Shown here piece after piece: positions 30,068 through 38,009 of a stretch of DNA of 63,846 nt. Each line of letters opens with the position of its first letter. The first letter of the stretch is position 1. Below the pieces are notes generated by a model. That model did not search any database. It saw only the letters and a list, made by a program, of their open reading frames with translations, and was not told where the DNA came from. This DNA is from Frankia sp. R82 (GTDB lineage Bacteria > Actinomycetota > Actinomycetes > Frankiales > Frankiaceae): contig NZ_JAMQQG010000022.1 of NCBI RefSeq assembly GCF_023716925.1, forward strand, positions 1 to 63,846, given 5' to 3'. A program made the position numbers and the translations under genes.

Positions 30068-30943
30068 ATGGTCGAGCTCGTCCTCGCGGCCACGGACGGG
30101 CAACGCCTGCCCCGCTGGGCGCCGGGGGCCCACGTCGACCTGGTGCTGCCGACCGGTCTGACCCGGCCCTACTCCCTGGCGGGCGATCCGGGCGACGACC
30201 GCAGCTGGCGGCTGCTGGTCGCCCGGTCCCCGACGGCGGGCGACGGCGCGGGGAACCACATCCACGACGTGCTGCGCACCGGCGAGCGACTGCGGGTCCG
30301 CGGTCCTCGCCATCTGTTCTCCCTCGGCGGCGGTGCCCGCTACCTGTTCCTCGCCGCCGGCGCCGGAATCGCGCCGCTGCTGCCCATGGTCCGCCGGGTC
30401 CGCGCCGCCCGCGTCTACCCCTGGTCGCTGGTCCACGTGGACGGCTCGTCGCGGTACCCGGCGCTGCGCGAGGAGATCGAGAGCCTCGGCGCGACCTCCC
30501 GGTCCACCCCCGAGCGCGGCGCCGCCGTGCGCGCGCTCGCCGAGGCCAGCCCCGACACGGCGGTGTACGTGTGCGGCAGCGGCCGGTTCGTCGACGACGT
30601 GGCGCGGGGGGCGCCGCGTGGAGTCGACCTGCACCGGCAGCAGTTCGACGCGGCCGGAGGCGACCCTGGCGCCGGGCGTGCCTACGAGGTCGTCCTGGTG
30701 CGACGAGGCGAACGGATCCGGGTCGAGCCGGGCACCCGACTGCTCTCAGCCCTGCACCAGGCCGGTGTCGAGGTGCCCGTGTCCTGCGGCACCGGCAGCT
30801 GCGGTGCCTGCCTGGTCCGCGTCCTCGGCGGGGCCGTCGAACACCACGACCGCGTACTCACCGACCGCGAGCGCAGGGGGGGTCGACAGATTGTGTCCTG
30901 CGTGTCCACGGCCGCCGGTGGACACCTGGTCCTCGACCTGTAG
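30068..30943 (+). CDS. Ferredoxin-type oxygenase reductase (phthalate dioxygenase reductase family)
   Basis: An electron-transfer protein with an FMN/FAD-NAD reductase module and a C-terminal plant-type [2Fe-2S] ferredoxin: CGTGSCGACLVRVLGG plus a later QIVSCVST provide the four Cys ligands. RPYSLAGDP is the flavin-binding segment and LFLAAGAGIAPLLPM the NAD-binding one. It probably supplies electrons to an oxygenase, perhaps the P450 at 21620. The only canonical start is the ATG at 30068, but the frame is open upstream and encodes the first beta-strand of the fold (TLVVASLRPVADR). Real translation may therefore start near 29999, where a CTG overlaps the FAH stop just after GGAGGAGG. Confidence 0.85.
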   Translation: MVELVLAATDGQRLPRWAPGAHVDLVLPTGLTRPYSLAGDPGDDRSWRLLVARSPTAGDGAGNHIHDVLRTGERLRVRGPRHLFSLGGGARYLFLAAGAGIAPLLPMVRRVRAARVYPWSLVHVDGSSRYPALREEIESLGATSRSTPERGAAVRALAEASPDTAVYVCGSGRFVDDVARGAPRGVDLHRQQFDAAGGDPGAGRAYEVVLVRRGERIRVEPGTRLLSALHQAGVEVPVSCGTGSCGACLVRVLGGAVEHHDRVLTDRERRGGRQIVSCVSTAAGGHLVLDL

Positions 30944-30996
30944 TCGGCACATGCACCTGGTGGATCAGAGGAATCACAACGTCGCATTTCCGGTTG

Positions 30997-31046
30997 CCGC
31001 ATGCGGTTCCTAACGTCGTTGCCATCATCGGTTGTACATAACGACG
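30997..31046 (+). promoter_or_regulatory. Operator-like repeats before the dioxygenase gene
   Basis: A perfect 10-bp palindrome CCGCATGCGG (30997-31006) and an inverted pair CGTCGTT (31014-31020) / AACGACG (31040-31046) lie in the 112-bp gap. This suggests a separate regulated promoter for the dioxygenase-monooxygenase pair. Confidence 0.45.
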
Positions 31047-31055
31047 GAGGGCCCC

Positions 31056-31985
31056 GTGGGCAGTCTGATCGCGAAGCTGGGGTACGTGGGCGTCCAGACG
31101 CCCCGGCACGAGGAAATGCGGGCCTGGGGCCCTGAGGTGCTGGGTTGCATGCTCGGGCCCGATGGCGAGGACGGTGCGGTCCGCCTCAAAATCGACGACG
31201 CCGACTACCGGCTTTCATTTCACCCGGGCGAGGACCACCGCATGCTTTTCACCGGCTGGGAGGTGCTCAACCATCGCGATCTCGACGCTGCGGTGAACCG
31301 GTTGGAGGGGGCGGGCGCGAAGCCCCGCTTCGCCGAGAAGGAGCTGGCGCGGGCTCGCGGGGTCGACCAGCTCGTCCAGTTCGAGGACCCGTTCGGCCAG
31401 CCGCTGGAGCTGTTCTGCTACCAGGAGTCGAACTACCACTTCTGGCATCCGCCGCGACCGCACGCCGGGTTCGTCACCGGGGAGCAGGGGCTTGGTCACG
31501 TCGTGTTCGTGGTGCCCGACGCGCGCCGGGCCGTCGACTTTTACATCGACGCGATGGGCTTCGTCCCGAGCGAGATCCTGACCATGATGGAGCCGCTCGG
31601 GGAGATGTGGTTCCTGCGGGTCAACCCCCGCCATCACAGCATCGCGTTCCTCGAGATGCCGAACTCGGTCGGGCTGCACCATGTCTACCTGGAGTCGGTC
31701 GACATCGACGACGTCGGCTACTCGTACTTCGACGTGCTCGGCGGAGATGCGAACCCTGACCTGCAGATGGCCCTCGGCCGGCACGTCGGGGACCAGGTCA
31801 TCTCCTACTACGTGCACACCCCGGGCGGATTTATGATTGAGTACGGCTGGGGTGGACTTGCGGTCAACGAGTCGGCAAAACGCTCCCCCAACAATCTCAA
31901 CTTTCGCCGGGGAAAGCGGATGGAGATGTGGGGGCACGAGTTCCGGTTCCAGCCCAACGAGACCGTGCACCCCCACCAGCCCTGA
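31056..31985 (+). CDS. Extradiol (type I) ring-cleavage dioxygenase
   Basis: A 309-residue two-domain vicinal-oxygen-chelate enzyme like BphC/HsaC, which opens catechol rings next to the hydroxyls using Fe(II). Iron ligands are His148 (GLGHVVFVV), a histidine of GLHHVYLE (208/209) and Glu262 (GGFMIEYGW). The N-terminal domain repeats the fold without metal. The GTG at 31056 follows GGAGG and gives the usual family start (LGYVGVQTP); an in-frame ATG 8 codons earlier lacks a site. The next gene, an FAD monooxygenase, could make the catechol that this enzyme cleaves. Confidence 0.92.
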   Translation: MGSLIAKLGYVGVQTPRHEEMRAWGPEVLGCMLGPDGEDGAVRLKIDDADYRLSFHPGEDHRMLFTGWEVLNHRDLDAAVNRLEGAGAKPRFAEKELARARGVDQLVQFEDPFGQPLELFCYQESNYHFWHPPRPHAGFVTGEQGLGHVVFVVPDARRAVDFYIDAMGFVPSEILTMMEPLGEMWFLRVNPRHHSIAFLEMPNSVGLHHVYLESVDIDDVGYSYFDVLGGDANPDLQMALGRHVGDQVISYYVHTPGGFMIEYGWGGLAVNESAKRSPNNLNFRRGKRMEMWGHEFRFQPNETVHPHQP

Positions 31986-32015
31986 GCCCACCGGATCCGG
32001 AAGAAGGAGCCAACC

Positions 32016-33146
32016 ATGTCTGCCGTCAACAGTGTCCTGGTCGTCGGGGGCGGTGTGTCCGGCGCCGCGGTGGCGATTCTGCTGGCCGAGGCCGGGGTCG
32101 CCGTGGAGCTGGTCGAGATCAAGTCCGAGGTCACCGCCGTCGGCTCCGGGATCACCCTGCAGGGCAACGCACTGCGCGTGTTGCGCCAGCTCGGCGTCCT
32201 CGAGAGCTGCGCGGCACTGGGATACGAGTCCATGAAACTCGTGGTGCGGGCGCCGGATCCGCGGGCGACCATTGTGGCCGAGCTGGACGACATTCCGTTC
32301 GGCGGCCCCGACCTGCCCTCGTCCATGGGCATGTACCGACCCGACCTCGCCCGGATCCTGATGGACCGCGCCGAGCAGGCGGGCGTCAAAATCCGCTACT
32401 CGACCACCACGCAGTCTCTCGAGCAGGACGGAGCCGGCGTCGAGGTGCGTTTCTCGACCGGTTCCTCGGGTCGCTACGACCTCGTCGTCGGCGCCGACGG
32501 GGTGCGCTCGTGGACCCGCCGCATGCTGGAGATTCCGCTGGAGACGCGATCCCTCGGTATGGGCGCCTGGCGGATGTTCGGGCCGCGGCCGGCCGACGTC
32601 ACCTCGTCCCAGGCTATTTTTGGCGGCCCCTGCTATATCGCCGGGGTGACGCCCACCTCGGCGACCAGCGCCTACTGGTTCCTGGTGGAACCGGCCCAGG
32701 ACCGCACGACACAGACACCGCAGGAGCAGCTGGCGGACTTCCTCGAGCTCTCCGGGGCCTACCACGGCCCATGGGACGAGGTGCGCGGCGCTTTCACCGA
32801 TCCACGGCACCTCAACTACACCTGGTTCGAGGCCCATCTGCTGGACGCACCCTGGAATCGCGGCCGCGTCGTGCTGATCGGTGACGCGGCGCATGTGTGC
32901 CCGCCGACGCTCGCACAGGGTGCCGCCGCCGGCCTGGAGGACGCCGCGGTGCTGGCCGAGCTCCTGACCACCTCGACCGCGGTCGACGATCGGTTGTGGG
33001 CGGCGTTCACCGCGCGTCGGTACGCACGTGTGAAGACGGTTGTCGATGCCTCGGTACAGATGGCGCAGTGGAGTCTCGACCGCGTCCAGGGAGATGTCCC
33101 CGGGCTCACCCGCACGATCGCCGCACTCGTCAGCCAGGCGGCCTGA
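32016..33146 (+). CDS. FAD-dependent aromatic monooxygenase
   Basis: A 376-residue class A flavoprotein hydroxylase. Motifs: VLVVGGGVSGAAVAILLAEA for the FAD Rossmann fold near the N-terminus, VVGADGVRSWTR (DG motif) and VVLIGDAAHVCPPTLAQGAA (GD motif binding FAD ribityl). It uses NAD(P)H and O2 to hydroxylate an aromatic ring, and with the dioxygenase 30 bp upstream forms a hydroxylate-then-cleave pair. GGAAGAAGGAG precedes the ATG at 32016. The substrate is not identifiable. Confidence 0.92.
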   Translation: MSAVNSVLVVGGGVSGAAVAILLAEAGVAVELVEIKSEVTAVGSGITLQGNALRVLRQLGVLESCAALGYESMKLVVRAPDPRATIVAELDDIPFGGPDLPSSMGMYRPDLARILMDRAEQAGVKIRYSTTTQSLEQDGAGVEVRFSTGSSGRYDLVVGADGVRSWTRRMLEIPLETRSLGMGAWRMFGPRPADVTSSQAIFGGPCYIAGVTPTSATSAYWFLVEPAQDRTTQTPQEQLADFLELSGAYHGPWDEVRGAFTDPRHLNYTWFEAHLLDAPWNRGRVVLIGDAAHVCPPTLAQGAAAGLEDAAVLAELLTTSTAVDDRLWAAFTARRYARVKTVVDASVQMAQWSLDRVQGDVPGLTRTIAALVSQAA

Positions 33147-33189
33147 CGGGCCACCGGCGCGAACCGTACCGGAGGTCTCTGCTGGGACG

Positions 33190-34929
33190 TCAGTCGTTCT
33201 CGCCGGGGGCGGCGATGGCCCGATCGTCGGGCGGGATGGCGTCGACGGCCGGATGGGCGTCGCCGGCGGGCCCGGCGGCGAAGGCGGTCAGCATCGTCGT
33301 GGTGATCCGGGTGATCGGGATCTGGACGGCGGGTCCGCGCGCGCCTGGGCCGCAGACATCCGCCAGGGCGCAGACCCAGGCGCTGGTGCCGCTGTCGAAC
33401 ACGCCGGCCTTCGACGGCGTGACGTAGTAGGAGACGTCGGAGTGGTCGCGCGCCCCCCGGCAGGTGATCGGGGAGTGCATGAGCACCTCGATCGGCCGGG
33501 GAGTCGGGTAGGCCGTGTCGACCCGGTCGTACTCCGAGCCGATCAGGCCGGGCAGGTGGGCTCCGGCGGTCAGGCCTGTCCCGGCGAGCAGCCACGACTG
33601 CGGCCGGTAGACGACCATGTCGCCGTGCACCGGGTTGCACTGGTACATCGCGCCGGTCAGCGAGCTCTCCGGGTCGGCCCGGGGCGGCGACGGCCAGTTC
33701 GCGGTGATCTGGGCGTCGTCATGACCGTGGTACGGGTCCTCCTGCGCGACCTTGTACGCGGTTTCCAACCGGTCCGAGCCGTGCGGTGACGGGTCCAGGC
33801 GGATGCGCCGGTAGACGGCGTTGGCGCCGAGGAACGCGATGTTGGTGCCGCGGTCGCGGGCGGCGGTCAGCGCGGCACGCATCGCCGGGGAGTAGTACTC
33901 GTCGTGCCCGAGCGAGATCACCGCGCGGGCGCCGTCGAGCAGGTTCGGGTCGGCGTGCAGATCGACGTCGGTCGCGTAGTCGACCGGCAGGTCAAGGCGT
34001 TCGGCGAGCGCGACCAGCGGCTCCTCGTTGCCGGTGAAGTCCGCGGCCCCGTCGCCGTAGTCGTACGGACGGTCGAAGGAGACGACCCGGGCCCGGTCGG
34101 CGAATCCGCGCAGACCGTGGTACAGGCTGTAGCCCCCCCACGCGTTGTAGGCCTGCCAGGTCGTGACGGCGTTGAGGATGACCACCCGGCCGGCGGCCCC
34201 CGGGCCACGCACCGTCAGGGGCACGTAGCGATGGTTGCCGTCGGAGGCGTCCAGTCGGAACAGGTAGTCCCCCGGCGGCCAGGACGAGGTGTCGAACGTG
34301 GCCGTCGGCTGCCAGGCGGCCGCGGAGATCGTGTTGATCCCGGGGGCGTGGGCGGGCGCCGCCTGCAGACCCGGCCGCAGGGAACCGGTGGTCGTGACGA
34401 GCCGGCAGGTCCGCCCGCCGTACCAGCCGGTGCGGAACACCGAGGCGGTCAGTGACGGCGCCGAGGTGGAGGCGAACAGCCGCACCGGGTCGCCCGGTCG
34501 GATGCTCACCCGATCCAGCCAGCCTTCGACGGCATGCTGCGGACCGAGCTGGGTGAGCCCGCACTCCGCCCCGGGCCGCGCGTTCTCCGCCCGCACGTCC
34601 AGCCCGCCGGCCACCGAACCTCCGGCGCCGGTCGACCCGGTTGACCCGGTCGGCCCGGCGGACCGATCGCCGGAACGCGCCGGTCGCGCGGGGGTGCCAC
34701 CGACCGCGCAGCCGACCAGGAGCAACAGAACCGACATCGCCGCCAGCCGGATGACCGAGCCGGCCGACCGCGTCGGCGGCCGGCTCGTGGGGACGGCCAG
34801 CGCCCCCGCCCGGACCCGCGCTGCGGCCGGGCGAGGGCGCCCCAGGCCGGAAGGGGGGCGGCGAACAGACGGACGTCCCGCGCGGGGGCGGCGGCGGGTC
34901 GCCGCGCGGAGAAGCCAGGACCGAGGCAC
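33190..34929 (-). CDS. Lipoprotein with N,N-dimethylformamidase beta-subunit-like domain
   Basis: A 579-residue protein. A hydrophobic stretch ending LLLLVGC about 74 residues in looks like a lipobox, so the product is probably a membrane-anchored lipoprotein. The preceding Arg/Pro-rich segment may mean that the true start lies further downstream than 34929. The body matches the large-subunit-like domain of DMFase: SVFRTGWYGGRTCRL, VILNAVTTWQAYNAWGGYSL, VSFDRPYDYG, VISLGHDEYYSPAMRAALTA and NIAFLGANAVYRRI. The known enzyme hydrolyses formamides; extracellular homologues have no assigned substrate. No small subunit gene is present. It is convergent with the monooxygenase gene. Confidence 0.82.
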   Translation of the reverse strand: MPRSWLLRAATRRRPRAGRPSVRRPPSGLGRPRPAAARVRAGALAVPTSRPPTRSAGSVIRLAAMSVLLLLVGCAVGGTPARPARSGDRSAGPTGSTGSTGAGGSVAGGLDVRAENARPGAECGLTQLGPQHAVEGWLDRVSIRPGDPVRLFASTSAPSLTASVFRTGWYGGRTCRLVTTTGSLRPGLQAAPAHAPGINTISAAAWQPTATFDTSSWPPGDYLFRLDASDGNHRYVPLTVRGPGAAGRVVILNAVTTWQAYNAWGGYSLYHGLRGFADRARVVSFDRPYDYGDGAADFTGNEEPLVALAERLDLPVDYATDVDLHADPNLLDGARAVISLGHDEYYSPAMRAALTAARDRGTNIAFLGANAVYRRIRLDPSPHGSDRLETAYKVAQEDPYHGHDDAQITANWPSPPRADPESSLTGAMYQCNPVHGDMVVYRPQSWLLAGTGLTAGAHLPGLIGSEYDRVDTAYPTPRPIEVLMHSPITCRGARDHSDVSYYVTPSKAGVFDSGTSAWVCALADVCGPGARGPAVQIPITRITTTMLTAFAAGPAGDAHPAVDAIPPDDRAIAAPGEND

Positions 34930-35123
34930 GACTCATCGTCGCAGAACCCTCGGAGGTCACCATCCGCCGGCCCACCGGCGCCCGTCCGGCCCGTCCGGCG
35001 ATGTCTCCGCCGAGCCGGACGCGCAGCGCTCCACCGGGTCGGTTCCAGGAAAGCCCCGACAGCCCTCGTGCACGGTATGGCCCCCCTCAGCCACTGGCAT
35101 CAGCACGGTGACGTGTTGTCCCA

Positions 35124-35450
35124 TCACCCTCGCATCTTTCCGGTGATGATGCGGGCGACGGTGGCCGCATCATCCGGTGTGATCGTGGGGTAAACCCGGC
35201 GGCCGACGTCGAGCACCAGCGCCACGTCCTTCCTCAGCCGGTTGGGATCGAGGTTCCACCAGTGGATGAAGTCCCCCGAGCCCCAGATACGCCACTTGCG
35301 CATCCTGTTCGCGCCGGTCAGGGGAAGCACCTCGACGCCCCTGACCGAGGAATAACGGATCCGCTTGTCCCCCCATGGGTAGTAGCTGCGGATGGTGATC
35401 TCCTGCTCGTCGCAGCGGACTGTGCGGTCGTCGTAGATCGCATCGGACAT
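35124..35450 (-). CDS. Bacterial PH-like domain protein
   Basis: A 108-residue cytoplasmic protein, almost entirely a beta-sandwich of bacterial pleckstrin-homology type: TVRCDEQEITIRSYYPWGDK, RIRYSSVRGVEVLPLTG, MRKWRIWGSGDFIHWWNLD, then DVALVLDVGRRVYPTITPDD. The start at MSDAIYDD (35450) is preceded by GAGAGGAAG; an in-frame ATG 25 codons upstream adds a Pro-rich tail. Function unknown. It is near the CtaG gene on the same strand but probably has its own promoter. Confidence 0.8.
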   Translation of the reverse strand: MSDAIYDDRTVRCDEQEITIRSYYPWGDKRIRYSSVRGVEVLPLTGANRMRKWRIWGSGDFIHWWNLDPNRLRKDVALVLDVGRRVYPTITPDDAATVARIITGKMRG

Positions 35451-35524
35451 GATGCTCTTCCTCTCCTGGCGTTCTACCGGGCCCGGAGTTCCAGCCGGGG
35501 CTCCGGTGGTCCTCAGGATGGCCA

Positions 35525-35752
35525 TCAGACAGGTGGTTGATCATCTGGCTTCGACGACCTCGCGCCGTGTTGCCCGAGCCAGAAGGTGATGTCGTCGGCT
35601 GAGGACTCCCAGAGCGGCGGCGTGCCGATCGATCCGTCCGGTGCCTCGATGCCCGCACCCCCATCCATCAGCGCCGGCGCGACATCGACGTCGTCGCGGT
35701 CACCGGGACGGGCGACGATCTGTCTCCCACCATGGTCGCATGAGCGTCGCAC
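35525..35752 (-). CDS. Possible small protein overlapping ctaG
   Basis: A 75-residue frame starting inside the last 53 bp of ctaG in another frame. The second half (DDVDVAPALMDGGAGIEAPD, GSIGTPPLWESSADDITFWL) has natural composition. It may be an overlapping gene or a shifted C-terminal extension of ctaG. No family recognised. Confidence 0.28.
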   Translation of the reverse strand: MRRSCDHGGRQIVARPGDRDDVDVAPALMDGGAGIEAPDGSIGTPPLWESSADDITFWLGQHGARSSKPDDQPPV

Positions 35753-36644
35753 CCCCTTCGGCCTCGTCCAGCAGCCGGTCCGCCTCGCGGGCCTCCCGCT
35801 CGTCCGCTCGCATCCAGCGCACCATCAGCACGGCGATGAAAGGAAGGTCGGCCACCTCACCGACACCCCACAGGATCGCGCCAGCCGTGTGCTGATCAGC
35901 CAGCGGCGCCGGCCCCCAGGAACGATGCAGAGCAAGGTAGTACACAGGTGCCAGGACATGGGTTCGAAACGTCAGAACTCCGCCCGGAATACTGTCCAGC
36001 AAGAGCTCCAGGAAACTGATGAAAAGCGCGGCTGCCGCGGCGATCCCCGTCACCCGTGCCGATTCTTCGATCAGCGGCACCGCGACAAGGAACCCCAGCG
36101 CCAGTAGCGTGACCTGCAAAATGTGGTAGATCAAATGGCTTCGCAGGCTAGCCCCGAAGATCCCACTGAACACGATGACAGAGGTGGTGACCGGCACCAG
36201 TAGTGCGCCGAAAACCGGGCTGACCACGCCGCGCAGCAGTGGCACCCGTGCGAGCCGATTCCCCGTCCGGCGCGAGCGATCCGACGCGAGGGCGCGAGCC
36301 AGTTCGACGGGCCGACCACATGCCAGGAACACAGGCGTGACCATGAACAGGCCGAGAACCTGGACGATGTACGCCGAGAACAAGGAGTGGGCATAGGCGC
36401 CTGACCACCCCATCGTGAACCACAGCAGGCTGAGCAGGCCCGGACCGAAGAACATCACCGTGCGCCGGACGGGCCAGCTCTCCCCCCGCCCGGCAAGGCG
36501 AAACACCCCACCGGCGTACCCCACCGCGGCGATCCCGATCAACGCACAGGCAACTGGATCCAGATGGAACGCCGCCCACGGGTGAGACGGCGCGGAGAGG
36601 GCCGTCACCCCCGGCGACGCGCCAAAGACACGTACCGATCCCAT
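35700..36644 (-). CDS. ctaG: Cytochrome c oxidase assembly factor CtaG (caa3 type)
   Basis: A 314-residue polytopic membrane protein of the CtaG_caa3 family, needed for copper insertion or assembly of cytochrome c oxidase in Gram-positives. About seven helices are visible, with the family hallmarks MFFGPGLLSLLWFTMGWSGA, HSLFSAYIVQVLGLFMVTPV, and YYLALHRSWGPAPLADQHTA followed by GAILWGVGEVADLPF. The histidines of HSLFSAY and DQHTAG are typical. GGGGG just upstream supports the ATG at 36644; starts further upstream would add an Arg-rich tail. No oxidase genes are nearby. Confidence 0.9.
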   Translation of the reverse strand: MGSVRVFGASPGVTALSAPSHPWAAFHLDPVACALIGIAAVGYAGGVFRLAGRGESWPVRRTVMFFGPGLLSLLWFTMGWSGAYAHSLFSAYIVQVLGLFMVTPVFLACGRPVELARALASDRSRRTGNRLARVPLLRGVVSPVFGALLVPVTTSVIVFSGIFGASLRSHLIYHILQVTLLALGFLVAVPLIEESARVTGIAAAAALFISFLELLLDSIPGGVLTFRTHVLAPVYYLALHRSWGPAPLADQHTAGAILWGVGEVADLPFIAVLMVRWMRADEREAREADRLLDEAEGGATLMRPWWETDRRPSR

Positions 36645-36853
36645 CCGGTTGCCCCCTACAGGCCGTCGTGTACCCGAGCACCGCATCCCGCGGCGCCTGC
36701 GCACGCTACGCCCGGGCCCACCCGACCCGACGCCGGTATGGCCGTTGCGGGTGGTGGGATTCGACCCGACCGGGGTGGGGCGACCACACCTCGACCCGCC
36801 ACTTGATCATGTCCGGACAGTAGCTCGACCTCCTGTCCGGAGCGGACACAGAG

Positions 36854-36871
36854 CATGAAGGATCGTTCATG
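36854..36871. promoter_or_regulatory. TGAA-N6-TTCA palindrome, copy A
   Basis: CATGAAGGATCGTTCATG has 8 of 9 pairs matching. Its last ATG is the start codon of the next gene. The TGAA-N6-TTCA core equals that of ArsR/SmtB operators and recurs at 44558-44589 and 55455-55471. Confidence 0.6.
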
Positions 36872-37270
36872 TTTAAATGGCCGCTATGCATCCTGACTGT
36901 GCGGGTACCGATGCGTAGGTGGTGGCGCGGTGGCGCCGATCCCGCGGCGGTCGTCGTCGAATCGGCACTCGAGGTCCTGGCCGAGGCCGAGTCCCGGGTG
37001 CTGCGGGAGAAGGCGCTTGCCCGGCTCGCCCAGCGCCGCGGGCTCGCCTGGGCAAAGGTCGAGCCTGACCTGTACGTGGTGGCACGCGACGGGGTGTACA
37101 TCGGTCTTGTCCAGGCCGTGCGCTCGCGTCGCCGGGTCCGGTGGGGACCCATCCCGTACTGGTGCTCGCAGCCGTACTGCATCTGTCCGAGCGTCGCGGC
37201 GGCGGCGCTGACCATGAGCCGTCTGCACGGCGCGCGTCGGCGGTCGACGGACGGCCGTCAGGCCGCGTGA
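36869..37270 (+). CDS. Unrecognised 133-aa protein, family member A
   Basis: I do not know this protein. It has an intact frame of 133 codons: helical EVLAEAESRVLREKALARLA, the stretch EPDLYVVARDGVYIGLVQAV and a Cys-containing PIPYWCSQPYCICPS. A shorter homologue is at 55224-55457, aligning at RVPM-(R/C)-RR, VDPA/ADPA, ESA-x-(E/V)-VLAEA, ALT-(M/I)-SR and the C-terminal (G/D)RQA, and starting at the same point relative to a shared palindrome. All three length differences are multiples of 3, which supports coding. Base changes between copies are not concentrated at third positions of this frame, so coding on the other strand cannot be excluded. Confidence 0.5.
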   Translation: MFKWPLCILTVRVPMRRWWRGGADPAAVVVESALEVLAEAESRVLREKALARLAQRRGLAWAKVEPDLYVVARDGVYIGLVQAVRSRRRVRWGPIPYWCSQPYCICPSVAAAALTMSRLHGARRRSTDGRQAA

Positions 37271-37309
37271 TGCGACAGTCACCGTCCTGCGACCGGGACC
37301 ACTCCCCGG

Positions 37310-38005
37310 TCAGCCCCCTGGCCGGGGGGATGGCCGGTCGGAGGCGCGGACGAAGCCCGTCTCATAGGCGAAGACGACCGCCTGGACGCGGTCACGTAGT
37401 TCGAGTTTCGCGAGGATGCGGCCAACGTGGGTCTTCACGGTCGCTTCGGACAGCACGAGGTGCCGTGCTATCTCGGCGTTGGACCGCCCGGCTGCAACCT
37501 CGTGGAGGACGACTGTCTCGCGCTCGGTGAGTCGGCCGAGGCGGGGGTCGGCGGACGGTTCGGGTTGGTCCGGGTCGGGGAGCTTGTGCGCGAACGTGTC
37601 GAGGAGCCGCCGGGTGATGCTCGGAGCCACGACCGCGTCGCCGCTCGCCACCGCCAGAATCGCGGAGTGCAGGTCAGCCGGGCGTACGTCCTTGAGCAGG
37701 AATCCGCTGGCGCCTGCGCGCAGCGCCGCGTAGGCGTACTGGTCGATGTCGAAGGTGGTCAGGATGAGCACCTTGGTCGCCCCTCCGGCGGCGATGATCT
37801 GGCGGGTCGCCTCGATGCCGTCGATGCCGGGCATCCGGATGTCCATAAGGACGACGTCGGGTGCGAGCTCAGCGGCCATCCGGATCGCCTCGGCTCCGTC
37901 CTCGGCCTCACCGGCTACGGCCAGGCCGGGTTGCGAGCTCAGGATCATCCGGAAACCGAGGCGCAGCAGCGGCTGGTCGTCCACGAGCAGGACTGAGAGG
38001 GGCAC
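37310..38005 (-). CDS. NarL/LuxR-type response regulator
   Basis: A 231-residue two-component response regulator. The receiver domain has the acidic pair VDDQP at the N-terminus, phospho-acceptor Asp55 (VVLMDIRMPG) and the conserved Lys in FLLKDV. The C-terminal LuxR helix-turn-helix reads LTERETVVLHEVAAGRSNAE, IARHLVLSEATVKTHVGRIL. GTG at 38005 lies 4 nt after the kinase stop, after GAGAGGATGAG. It works with the upstream histidine kinase and probably controls the adjacent ABC exporter. Confidence 0.94.
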   Translation of the reverse strand: MPLSVLLVDDQPLLRLGFRMILSSQPGLAVAGEAEDGAEAIRMAAELAPDVVLMDIRMPGIDGIEATRQIIAAGGATKVLILTTFDIDQYAYAALRAGASGFLLKDVRPADLHSAILAVASGDAVVAPSITRRLLDTFAHKLPDPDQPEPSADPRLGRLTERETVVLHEVAAGRSNAEIARHLVLSEATVKTHVGRILAKLELRDRVQAVVFAYETGFVRASDRPSPRPGG

Positions 38006-38009
38006 TCGC

